In this document: positions 14,201 through 27,300 of the stretch, in pieces
How the letters are laid out: every line of letters begins with the position of its first letter
How positions within the stretch are numbered: the first letter of the stretch is position 1
Assembly: GCA_943736015.1 (NCBI GenBank)
Contig: OX031070.1
Location: forward strand, 38,122,173-38,186,172
Length of the DNA: 64,000 nt
Source of the DNA: Tridacna crocea
Taxonomy: Eukaryota; Mollusca; Bivalvia; Cardiida; Cardiidae
Direction of reading: 5' to 3'
Translations under genes and position numbers: made by a program
The notes under the pieces: generated by a model
Database searches by the model: none
What the model was told of the DNA's origin: nothing
What the model saw: only the letters and a program-made list of their open reading frames with translations

Positions 14201-15243
14201 CGCATCGTAAGAATCTCGAAGTCGGGCTCAATCCGCCAAGGTAAGATCCACGTAGTGATCGTAACCTTGGCTCGCGAAGATGTGGTGTCCGTGGTTGTGA
14301 GGTAGAGCATTGGCCTGTAACCATGATGACCCAAGTTCGATACTCGAGAGTGAGTGTCAACTTTTGGATCTGTCATTGGCCGACACACTCGGCGCAAGTA
14401 CTGGTGTAGTTCCCAGTAAGTAGAATCGAGATAGATTAATCGATGTAAAATAAATATGTGATCCATCACGCAAAAAGGCACCCATCTGGAAATTCTGTAC
14501 GTCAATTAGATGAAAACAGATCAACGACAGTCCAGGTCAGTTTAAGTTGATAATTTGAAAAAAATGATTGTATAACAAGGTACAATGACCACTTTTCATA
14601 CAGAAAATGTCATTAAAGCGAAAAGTGTCAACCCTGGTCAGACTGCGCAATTCGCGCAGTTTGACCAGGGTTGACACTTCTCGCAGTTCCCAGAAGGTCC
14701 CTTTTGCGTGATGGGTCACATAATTATGTTTGAACTAAAACGTTATTGGAAACCAGCCATTTCTCCATTTCCTACAGTGTTCTCTTCCATTTGGTGTGAA
14801 AGGTAAATCCTAAAATGTTAGCCGTGTAAAATTTGTAGCCTGGAAATGCTAACGATACTAAAACTTTTGAAATTCTGTTCTCTATTAAAAAAAATTACGA
14901 ATTGTATATACAAAAGCCAAGATTTATATCAAATAACCCGATCCTTTTCGATCATATACTCTAATTACTTCGCGTAAGCCTTTTCGATCGAATCATTGAA
15001 TAATAGAGTAACGTAGAGTTTTCAAGTTTTAATTGGAAATCTATTGTAGATAATTGGATACGAATATATACTTGAAATCTAATTTATAATGAAATGATAG
15101 GTGCTTTACGCTGTCCTATAAAAGCGACCCTTTTTCGCCTTTTCGACGTAGTATTTTTTTCTTTTTCACTCTAGTTCCTTGCCTGTCTGTCATTCTATCT
15201 GTTTGTCTGTCATTCTGTCTGTCTGTCTCTTCTCCCCCCCCTC

Positions 15244-15330
<87 letters not shown>

Positions 15331-18300
15331 CTTTCTCTCTCTCTCTCTCAATCGACTCTGTGAAATGGAGAATTACCGCATCTGTGGAAAGTATCGACTC
15401 AGATCAGCCTGCGTAGTCCACGCAGGCTGACTTGGGCCGAAACTTTTCGGTATCGGTCAGTTTTTTCGTTCAAGGACTAATGTTAGTCCATCTCATAATT
15501 AAGTAGGATGTTAAAAGAAGTAGGTAATATAGATTCATGAATATGTAACGATTTGCTTGGTACCGCAGATCACGGAGATGTATCAAGCCTCCTTTCGCTG
15601 GAGCATGGCTAAAAATTCTTGTCAAACAACCAATTCAATCATAAGGTACACTGGTCCTTTGTCATACAAAAAAATGACGAAAAGCAAAAAGTATCGACTC
15701 AGGTCAGCCTGCGCGGACTGCGCAGGCTGACCTGAGTCGATACTTTTTGCAAATGCATTTCTCCCCTTTTCTCCATGCACGGCTCATAAGTATAGTCTGA
15801 TATCTGTGGGCCGTATGCCCCCTGTATTCTGATAGATCGAAGATCGATATGGGTGAAATTAGAGATTATTAATAAATCGACAATCCATGATAACGAGCGT
15901 GGAAGGTATTAAATTACCTTAAATTTACCCTTAACTTTTGATAGGGTATGACAAATAGTCCATTTTCTTTACTGAAATGCTGTTGAAGTTATACGTAATT
16001 CTATACTTACACATTCGTTAGGGTCTGTATTCACCAACCATGCTTAAAGAACATTCTTAGTCTTATTCTTCAGAATTTTGTCAGTGTGAAAGTAACAGAA
16101 CTTCTGATTGGCTAAACTGAGTGGTTTAGCCAATCAGAAGTTCTATTACTTTCAGTCAGAAAATCTATATAAGAGTAAGACAAAGAATATTCTTATGAAT
16201 GGTTGGTGAATACGGGCCCAGTTTTAACAATTCTCAGAGAGGAGGCTTCTGAAAATCTTCTTGGGAAAAAGAGAAAATGCTGGTTTTGAGAATTTACGAC
16301 ACCCAAGAAAGAGGGCTATTGGAAAAAAAAAAGGTGAAAAAAAAGGGAAATACTGCATGGTAACCAGCTTTTCTCCTTTGTCCAAAATGTTTTCTACCCT
16401 TTCTCAGACAAATTTTGATACTTTAGCCTGATTGAATTCGTCATTTGTAAACATTTTTTTGAGTTGGACAAGGCGAAATGTTTGTCTTTTGGTAGAGAGT
16501 TAACTAATTAACAAAAATAAAAAATAAATGTGGACAAATAGAAAGCATTTGCAGATGACATAATAAATATGGCTCGAGTTATAAGATTTGTCTTTAACCC
16601 TTTACTACACAATGACGACTTCTGACGACCCTGAGGTAGAAGTTTTTTGAAAACATTGTGAGAAAAGGACAAAATGCTGGTAACCAGCATTTTCTCCTTT
16701 TTTCCACAAAGTTTTCAACCCTATCAAAGCAAAATTGCACCACTTGAGCCTCTTTAAATGTATTCAGTAATGACATAGATATTGTAAAATATGAAAACTT
16801 TTGCACGGCAACCACGCCGCCTTAACAATACCTGTAGGCCCTTATTTACCAACCATTCTTATGAACGTTCTTTGTCTTATTCTTCAAGACTTCTAACTGT
16901 GAAAGTAACAGAACTTCTGATTGGCTAAACCAGCTGGTTTAGCCAATCAGAAGATCTGTTACTCTCATAATGATGAAATCCTAAAGAATAAGACTGAGAA
17001 TGTCAGTCTTAAAAATGATTGGTAAATACAGATCCAGGACGTTTTCCTCGAAAACGGCCGAGTTAAAACGAAGCAACAACTTTTTTTAGCTCACCTGAGC
17101 ACGAAGTGCTCATGGTGAGCTTTTGTGATCGCCCAATGTCCGGCGTCCGTCGTCCGTCGTGCGTCGTCCGTCGTCCGTCGTCCACAATTTCTTTAAACAT
17201 CTTCTACTCCTAAACCACTGGGCCAATCTTGGTGAAACTTGGCAGGGATGTCCCTTGGGTGAAGCTCTACCAAAGTTGTTCAAGAGATTGAATTCCACCC
17301 ATAATTCTGGTTGCCATGGCAACCAAAAGGAAAAAAATAGCAAAATCTTTGAAAATCTTCTTCTCTGAAACTAGAAGGCGTAGAGCTTTGATATTTGGTA
17401 TGTAGCATCTCCTAGTAGACTTCTACCAAGATTGTTCATATGATGTCCCTGGGGTCAAAACTGGCCCCGCCCCGGGGGTCACAAGTTTAAAACATAGGAA
17501 CAAAGAAGGAAAGCTTTGAAAGTCTTCTTCTCTGAAACTAGAAGGTGCAGGGCTTTGATATTTGGTATGTTGCATCTCCTAGTGGACCTCTACCAAGATT
17601 GTTCATATGATGTCCCTGGGGTCAAAACTGGCCCAGCCCCGGGGGTCACAAGTTTGAAAAATAGGAACAAAGAAGGAAAACTTGAAAATTCTTCTTCTCT
17701 GAAACTAGAAGGTGCAGGGCTTTGATATTTGGTATGTAGCATCTCCTAGTGGACCTCTACCAAGATTGTTCATAGGATGTCCCTGGGGTCAAAACTGGCC
17801 CCGCCCCGGGGGTCACAATTTTGAAACATAGGAAAACAGAAGGAAAACTTTGAAATTCTTCTTCTCTGAAATTAGAATATGTAGAGCTTTGATATTTGGT
17901 ATGTAGCATCTCCTAGTGGACCTCTACCAAGATTGTTCATATGATGTCCCTGGGGTCAAAACTGGCTCCGCCCCGGGGGTCACAATTTTGAAACATAGGA
18001 ACAAAGAAGGAAAACTTTAAAATTCTTCTCCTCTGAAACTAGATGGTGCAGAGCTGTGATATTTGGTATGTAGCATCTCCTAGTGGACTTGTACCAAGAT
18101 TGTTCATATGATATCCCTGGGGTCAAAACTGGCCCTGCCCCGGGGGTCACAATTTTGAAACATAGGAACAAAGAAGGAAAACTTTAAAATTATACTTCTC
18201 TGAAACCAGAAGGTGCAGGACTTTGATATTTGGTATGTAGCATCTCCTAGTGGACCTCTACCAAGATTGTTCATATGATGTCCCAGGGGTCAAAACTGGC

Positions 18301-21300
18301 CCCACCCCGGGGGTCACAAGTTTAATACATAGAAATAAAGAAGGAAAAATTGAAAATTTTTCTTCTCTGAAACTAGAATATGTAGAGCTTCTATATTTGG
18401 TTAGTAGGATCTCCTAGTGGACTTCTACAATGTTTGTTCATATGATGCCCCTGGGTCAAAACTTGCCCTGCTGCATGGGTCACAAGTTCGAAACATAGGA
18501 ACAAAGAAGGAAAATGTCAATATTATTCTTCGCTGAAACTAGAAGGCGTAGAGCTTTGATATTTGGTATGTAGCATCTTTTAGTGGACTTCTACAAAGTT
18601 TCTTCATACGCTGCCGCTGGGGTCTAAACTTGCCCTGCCCAGGGGTCACAAGTTCGAAACATATGAACAAAGAAGGAAAACTTTAAAATTCTACTTCTCT
18701 GAAACTAGAAGGTATAGAGCTTTGATATTTTGTAAGTAGCATCTCCTAGTGTACCTCTAGCAAGTTTTTTTCTTAGGATGCCCCTGGGGTCAAAATTGGC
18801 CCTGCCCAGGGGTCACAAGTTTGATTTTACAGCTTAGTACTCAGGTGAGCGATATAGGACCATCATGGTCCTCTTGTTTTATTCCAGTGCCGAGATGAAC
18901 GAAGAGTCCGGAAAAGTGCGGATAGTCGGGCGTGACAAAGACAAGGAGATGCTGGCACGGCTGTCTTGGCTGCTGCTGGACGCCGGTACCTCGGCACTGA
19001 GATACACGTTTGATAGTATACACCCGCCTCTCAGTCTGCGTGAACACTTAAACCAGCAACATGTTAGAGCTATCTTACATCGACTGCATCAACAGGTAAC
19101 ATCTGTTTGAAACGTGCATTTTACATCCGTTCAACAATTTTAATATAATGTTAATCTGTCTGTCTGCTTGTCCCTCCGTCCGCCCGCCTGGCCGGCCCGC
19201 CGTCCGTCCGCCTGCCCGTCCCGCCGTCCGTCCACCGGTCCTTCCTGTCTATCTGTATGTCCATCCATCTATCCATCCATTCGCCTGCCCGTTACCCGTC
19301 TTTCCATCTGTCTGTCTCTGTTACTCATTTTTTGCCGTTTCTGACGAGGAAATGTGTTTGTCCAGAGAAAAGCAAGGACAGCAAGGACACGGAAATATAC
19401 TGTTTACGGCCTTTCCAAACAGTGTTTTGAATTAAAAGAAAAAAATAGGAAAGGGAGAAAATTGCTGTGTTTTTTGTCCTTTATCACACGATCCCGAGTT
19501 TTAATGATGCCAACGGGGGAAAAAAACATGGTGGGAAACGGAAAAAAAATCGATTTCTGTCTTTTTTTTTTTTGTCTGCAAACACTTTCAGTTTACTCAT
19601 GCCTAAATTTTTGTTTGACTAGCTATTAGAGAATTTGAGCCATAAGTGATATACGTATTACTATGTCATATTCCAATGTTTTCAATTTGAACGAAGCCAG
19701 ACTTTTTGTCATGCGGTAAATATTTTAAGTTTAATATTTCAGAACGTATTGACAGACAAACAATGGAAGCTACTCTATCCGTTAAAGAAGAAACACACAA
19801 CATCTCAGAAATACGACAGCCGGACCCTGGTCACTTTACTGGAGACTATTTGTCATCTCTGTCCACCGTACCCTCATGGCTGGTCCAAGGAACCATTACC
19901 AAAAGACGGGTCACTGAGTGCAGATGTTCTAAGGCTTCAGCTCTTGTTTCAAGAGCTTGCGACCTACGGTATGTTCTTCGTTGACGCGATTGTCCATTGC
20001 GACCTTGACAAACACTAATACTGGCTTGCAGCAAACGAAAAGAGGCATTCAGACATTTGCGTAAAGTGTCGTCTCGGATCAGCCTGCGCAGTCCGCGCAG
20101 GCTGATCCGAGACAGCACTTTACGACTGCCATGATTAAATTTTGTGCTACAGTAGATATCCGCAAAACAGAAAATTGATTATAAAATAGGAAAGTGTCCT
20201 CTCGGATTAGTCTGTGCGGACTGCGCAGGCTGATCCGAGACGACACTTTACGCAAATGTCCGAATGCCGTTTTTCGTGTGTTGTGCGCCAATTAGCCTCA
20301 TCCTGTTGTTTTAGTTGAATTTTTAAGCCGACAGTGAAAAGTAAATTCTGCTATTTCAATAGTAATTTTAGGGAAAGATATCCGCTTATGGGACAGTGAA
20401 GATACAAGAATCAGACTGCACATTCTGTGCAGTCTGATCTTGATCTTCACTGTCAGCGAAACGTCTTTGAGTTCCACTTAGTAGCTAAATGGTTAAAATG
20501 ACAATTTTACATTTTTTGCGATGAATCAAAATTTTTTGTTAAGAGGCCCGAGAGCAGCTAAAAGGTGACAGTGCGGATGTTAAAATGCATTTGAATTTAA
20601 ATCATACCTTTTAAAAGTACTGAAAAAATTCTGATGATGACAATCTGTGTTTGTAGGGTCGGTTCAAGCGTAAATTTGGTAGAAAAATGGATTTAAAAAC
20701 CAGGAAAAAAAAAGAACAAAGTAAAGGCGTCTAGAAACTTTTTACCTACTTTTGAAATTCATTTTTCTACCAGCAAATTATACATGGACCGATCGTACAA
20801 GTTTTGCACTTTTAGAATTTCTTTCCTTCTGCTTTAGAAAGCTTTTTTGGAGACCATTTGCAGTTTCGACCTAAATTAACATAAACACGAAAACTCTTCT
20901 ATTTCTATTTCAGAGTCGATTCCGGGGTCTATGTACTCAGTGTTGTTTGTACAGATTCGTGACGTCATCATTCGTCTCGGTGGTCCACCAATCAGAATCA
21001 AGATCAGTCGAATTGAGACAGAACTGATCAGTCTGGATATGCAGCAACATTACATCAAGGTAAACCGTGATGACATTAATGGGAAAGTACTTTTATTATG
21101 CTCCCCGAAGGGCGAGCATATAGTCGCCGCTTCGTCTGTCCGTCCGTCTGTCCGTCCGTCCGTCCGAAGCGATTTCTCCACAACCCTTGGACCAAATTGG
21201 ATAAAACTTCATGTATGAACTCCTTAGGGTAAGGCGCCGATATACTTTTCCCGGATTTTCAATTTGACCCCTTGTCATGGAAAAAAGGGGCTTAATGCAA

Positions 21301-24300
21301 AATTGCAATTTTTACCAATATCTCATTCAGTTTTTGTCAGAATATCATGAAACTTCATGGTTATATTGTTTATGGAAACTTTTAGCATGTGCCCTTGTTA
21401 ATTTTAATCTGGGCGTTTTTTAAGTTGACGTTCTGTCATGGTAAAAGGGGGCTTCTTGCAAAATTCCAATTTTTACTAATACTTCATTCAGTTTTGGTAA
21501 AAATTTCATTAAACTTCATGGTTGTATTGTATTTTCAAAGTTTCACCATGTGCTCTTGTTTCTTTATCTATGTGTTTTTTCAATTTGACCCTCTGTCATG
21601 GAAAAAGGGGGTTTCTTGTAAAATGAAAAAGGGGCCCTAATGCAAAATTGCAATTTTTACTAATATCTTGTTCAGTTTTTGGTCAACATTTCATGGTTAT
21701 ATCTTGTTTTACAAGTTTCGACATGTGCCCTTTGTTTTTGCAATCTATGAATTATTAATGCGCAAATACGTCTTTCCTGGTTTCTCAAATTAAGGCTGCA
21801 TCACGGAAAAAGGGGACTTCATGGAAAAAAATGTTTTTCACTAGGTTCTCCTTTATCAGTGCTCAAAACTTTGTGAAATTTCAAATCTGAACTTGTTGGA
21901 ATGTTGCCCAGGTACCTCTCTTCCTTTTTCTCAATTTTAGGCTGCGTCTCGGAAAAAGGGGGCTTCATTTAAAAAATTGTTTTATGTAATATTTAATACA
22001 TGACTGCTCAAAATTTTATGAAATTTCGAATTTTGAATTATTTTTCAAAAATGCCACAGACCACACACCCGTTGTATTTATTGCAATGATTCAATATTGT
22101 CCTATGGGAAAGGGGGCTTAAAGGGGGCTTATTGGGCTTATTGTCCTCTACAAGTTTGTGTTGGCTCTCTCTAAGATAGTAATTGCCTTTTCACTTCAGA
22201 TTTTGGGGGGCATGAACAGGTTCTTCTAGGATAAAAGAAGTGAATTTATATCAATTTCTTATATTTTATGACAAGCACTTGTTCGGGGAGCATAACCCGT
22301 CTCTGACGGCTCTTGTTTCTTATTTCACCTCTTCGAATGAAGCCAGTATTTTTCAAGGCATTACAAGGTTCATTAAAACGGGGTTGTGTGGCAAAAGGTA
22401 AGTTCAGGACCTGTATTCACCAACCATTCTTGAGAATGTTCTTAGTCTTATTCTCCAAGGTTTTCTACATTTGTTAGTAACACAACTTCTTATTGGCTCA
22501 ACCGAATGGTTTAGCCAATCAGAAGTTGTGTTACTTACAAATGTAGAAAATTCTAGAGAATAAGACAAAGAACGTTCTTAAAAATAGTTGGTGAATACGG
22601 GCCCTGGAATTTCTTATTTGTCAAGAGAAACCTGGCTGCTGATAGCCAGGCTTGATGAAATTTTGGATTATTGTCTGAATTTGAACGAAGACATCTGAGA
22701 CAGAATTTGTATCTATAACAACTAACTGACCTGTGACTTTACCGTAGACTGAACGAGAGACCTAGCATTCTGACATGGTCAAGGAACTATCCTATAGAAT
22801 GTGTATGTATAGCAACTAATTCATTAATGATTTTGTTACAGACTCTTCGAGAGACCTGGCAGTCAGACATGGTAAAGAAGCTAGAGAAGATTTACGAGAT
22901 GAGAACGAAAACTTCCCGCACGAGAAAGGCATACGCTGATAAAGGCAATGAAGAAGGTAAGCTCTGAGATCGTTTGAACGATGGTCATCATGATCAACAT
23001 TGCTTTCTCGAAACAGCATTTCGTTTTCTCGAAACAACAGTTCGTTTTAACGATTTAGCATTTCGTTTTCTCGAAACAACAGTTCGTTTTAACGATTTAG
23101 CATTTCATTTTCTCGAAACAACAGTTAGTTTTAACGATTTAGCATTTCGTTTTCTCGAAATAGCATTTCGTTTGACGATTTTAAGTAAGTAAACAACACA
23201 CGTGTTAACCCTTTACCCCATAAGGGGTGTCTCTAATTGACCCTAAATAAGAGCAAGGACGAAGCTGTTTCTTATGTGTATTTGACACCTTTTGATAGCA
23301 TAGAAAACATTGTGGCAAAAGGTGAAATTGCTCGTTACGAGCAATTTCAACTTTTACCACAATGTTTTCCAAAGGCTCCTACAAGCAATGCGTAAAAATG
23401 AGTATCTATGAAGTAAAGGGTTAAAATGCTTTTAGATTTTAATCCAACCATTTGAAAGGATGGAAATATTGTGAAGATGACAATCTTTTCTTTTATTGTT
23501 TGGTCGTTCCAAGTGTTAGTTAGTCAATGGCGGAAAATTGAGTTTCAAAGTCAGGTTAAGGTATTACCATACTAACACTTCTAGTGCAACATGGAATGAA
23601 ATTTCTTATTAATTTCTTATTGTTTCTTATTATTAGATAGATAAGGATATAATACTGATATGAAACTTTTAAACATTTCCAGCTAACCAAAAGTTCCTAT
23701 AATGTCTGTCGTGAAAATATTTGTTGATACATTTGGTAGTTTTCCTGAAAAGGGAGGTAATTACTTGAAAAGGGAGGTAATTATCATCTGCCTTTGTAAT
23801 GAGAAAATAAAGGTTTTAGATTATAAATGATAATTCTAGGGAGGAAAAAAAATGGAAAAAAGTGGCTCAGTTTAAGTAGTACAATAATCATTTTTAGCAA
23901 ATTTTTTAGGATAATGTTATATAGAGGAAACATGTTTTCTATTAGGAGGGTACTTCATTAAAGTATACAGTACATAGATCGACTCAGCAACTCTTTACCT
24001 TCTTTTAAAATTGTTTTTTCTGGTATTTGTCCGAATATTTCATTCAGCATTTTTATACGGTTGTTAGGTCTGTCCCCAGAAGACAGGGTGACACTAAAGA
24101 AGACGTACAAGATATTGGTAGATAACGTGCCGGCCGAGGATGTGTTAGACCGCTTACAACAATCACAAGTGATCAAGTTTTCGGACAGACAAGAAATATT
24201 GCAAGTGAATAAACGTTCAGAGAGGATGCAGGTAATAACGTTTGAGACAAGATCTGGTAAAAGGAATTTGAATGCGTTTGCAAAAAGTATCGAGATTTGA

Positions 24301-27300
24301 GACAAGATCTGGGAAAAGGAGCTAAAGTGCATTTGCAAAAAGTATCGACCCAAGTCAGCCGGTGCAGTCCGCGCAGCTGACTTGGGTCGAAACTTTTTGC
24401 TTTATGTCGAATTTGTGCCCGTCAAAAGACCATTCTGCCTAATTATCTACTCTATTTAAAAAAACTGATGTAATGCAACCATGATTAGATCATGACTTGA
24501 TCGGTATTGCAACCATGATTATATCATGCCTCGATCGGTATAGCAACCATGATTAGATCATGCCTCGATCGGTATAGCAACCATGATTATAATATGCCTC
24601 GATCGGTTTAGCAACCATGATTATAATATGGCTCGATCGGTTTAGCAACCATGACTATATCGTGCCTCGATCGGTATAGCAACCATGATTATATCGTGAC
24701 TCGATCGGTATAGCAACCATGATTATATCGTGCCTCGATCGGTATAGCAACCATGATTATATCGTGACTCGATCGGTATAGCAACCATGATTATATCGTG
24801 ACTCGATCGGTATAGCAACCATGATTAGATCGTGCCTCGATCGGTATAGCAACCATGATTATATCATGACTCGATCGGTTTAATGTGTTTTTGAGGTGCA
24901 TTGAACTTCCTTCTTCGAGAGTATACATCGTTTCTTTGAACAGTGTACTAGAATGAAAATAAGCCCCTTTCCAAGTGCTTTTTGAATTGATATTTTTTCT
25001 TAATCCTTTACCCCGTAAGGCATTTCTAAGGTATCTCAAACTGACCCTAAATAACAGCAAGGACGAAGCCCTTTCTTATGTATATATGACACCTTGATAG
25101 CATAGAAAACGTTGTGACAAAAGGTGAAATTGCTCATCACGAGCAATTTCACCTTTTGCCACAATGTTTTCAAAAGGCTCCTACAAGCAATGCGTAGAAA
25201 TGAGTATCTATGGAGTAAAGGGTTAAATGATTTCATTATAAGTATGACCTCATTGTGACCTCGACCTTTGACCTTTTGACTTAAAAATCAGAGGGAACCA
25301 TCTTTTCTTTATGATAAATTTACTGTAAGCAGGTTTTAGAACCTAGCTTAAGCAACGACTAACTTTATGTTCATCATAAGCAATGTACATGTAGGTTAAA
25401 GGTCACCGTGATTTTGACCTTTGACCTAATGACCTCAAAATCAGTTGGATCCATTCACACTTCATGATAGGTATCTGTACTGCATCTGAAGAACCTAGGT
25501 GAAACAGGTGCAAATATTCCGGACAAGGTTTGGTTTACAGACGTACCATCCGACTAACTGACAGCAAAACGCCCTGTTCTTCAAAAGGGGTTTGCGAAGG
25601 AGAAAATTGAATAATAGCGAAAAGTTTTGGCCCTGCTCAGGCTAACCTTGGTCGATGCTTTTTGCCGATGCACTAAGTCCCATTTTCACAGAGCATAGCT
25701 CAAATAATAATTTCAGTATCAACATCAGCAAATATAAACAATACAACGATAATTTAACAACATGCAAGCATTGAATTGATAAAACATAACTTCATACAGA
25801 AACGAGAAACTTACTAGTATACGGCAATGAGGTTTGAATAAGTTACCTCCCTTGGTAGGTTAATGACGCGATTTCAACATTTGGCTTAGATCATAATGAA
25901 CAACGCTCTGTTAACCCATTACCACACAATCCCTACTTTTGACGCCCCTGAGAAAGAAGCCTTTAGAAACATTTTGGAAAAAGGAGAAAATGCTGGTAAC
26001 CAGCATTTTCTCCTTTTCCCACAATGTTTTCTACCCATAGCAAAACAAATTTCAAATTTTCAGTCACTTTTATTTTATCGTCTGCAAATGCTTTGGATTT
26101 GGACAAACTTAAAATATTGTTGTTTGGTAATGAGTTAACAGTGGGTTTAATGTATTTGCAAAAAGTAACGACTCTTGTCAGCCTTCACAATCCGCGCAGG
26201 CTGGCATGGGTAGAAACTTTTTGCTGTTGTTGAATTTTCTGCATACCCACGGACCAGTCTACCTCATGATGCAATCAGTTGTTAAACTAAATTGATTTTT
26301 TATGGATACATAATGATTATGTGATCACCGGCTTGGTATAATGCTTCACAGAGATGCATCAAGCCCCCTTTTCTGAAAGCGCTGTTCCTATACATGTAGT
26401 TCGAACCATATTTGGTACTTTGAACTACGGTCGGCCGTCATTCGTTTGGCAATATATGCCAAAGGTTAAAAATAAGGATGGCATTTAACCCATTACTCCA
26501 CAGATACTCATTTCTACGCATTGCTTGTAGGAGCCTTTGGAAAACATTGTGGCAAAAGGTGAAATTGCTCGTGACGAGCAATTTCACCTTTTGTCACAAT
26601 GTTTTCAATGCTATCAAAAGGTGTCATATAAACATAAGAAAGTCTTCATCCTTCCTGTTATTTAGGGTCAATTAGAGATACCATAGAAATGCCTTATGGG
26701 GTAAAGGGTTAAAGTTCACTAAAAAGACGGTTTAAATTGTGAAAGCATCTAGTCCCTTTAAAAGTGTATTATTCCTAGTAGTGCAGTGAAGAAACTGTAA
26801 CAATGCGTGGATAGGTGAACTGGCTGCCGAAACATGACTTGAATAACGACTGAAAACGGTATTAACTCTCTTTAATACTTAAGCTGCTATATGCTACTCA
26901 CTGACCTTTTGCGGACAGAGTAGATCAAGATCAGACTGCCCGTAACGTGCAGTCTGATCTTTGATCTACACTGTCCGATAAGGAGATATTAAACCCCAAT
27001 AGGTAACCTTGAAATGAAAATATCCGGGGTTTTCACCCTTTACTTCATAGATACTCATTTCTACGCATCACTTGTAGGAGCCTTTGGAAAACATTGTGGC
27101 AAAAGGTGAAATTGCTCATGATGAGCAATTTCACCTTTTGTCACAATGTTTTCTGTACTATCAAAAGGTGTCATATACACATAAGAAATGGCTTCATCCT
27201 TGGTGTTATTTAGGGTCCATTAGAGATACCATAGAAATGCCTCATGGGGTAAAGGGTTAAAGTTCCATTTTAGTTAATTGTCAGACTGTGGGTTAACACA

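Larger units (their letters stand above)
1690..18887. other. Intron 1 of the NLR-like gene
   Basis: This 17.2-kb intron contains TTAA MITEs, a CR1/L2-like retrotransposon, a 9-bp-TSD MITE, purine-rich and pyrimidine-rich microsatellites, several palindromic families and a Helentron-like repeat element at its 3' end. About 8390-9400, 11380-11730 and 13330-14450 hold no recognised feature apart from low-complexity runs and a SINE-like fragment near 14280. Confidence 0.6.

Noticed and set aside
14107-14505. 132-codon open frame on the minus strand
   Set aside because: It runs through a SINE-like fragment and into a family G MITE, has no recognised domain, and shows no splice support.
17110-18171. 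Small open frames in the 168-bp repeat array
   Set aside because: They repeat with the array unit, shift frame between units, and encode no known domain.
19148-19435. Pro/Arg/Ser-rich open frame after exon 2
   Set aside because: It is a CCGT/CTGT microsatellite in intron 2; exon 2 already ends at a good donor at 19096.
22974-23192. Repeated peptide frame FRFLETTVRFNDLA
   Set aside because: It lies in a minisatellite just after exon 5, with no splice signal linking it to the gene. Kept only as a low-interest finding.
24475-24882. CRISPR-like array of 34-bp repeats
   Set aside because: Units are head to tail with no unique spacers, and the context is an animal intron. It is a minisatellite.
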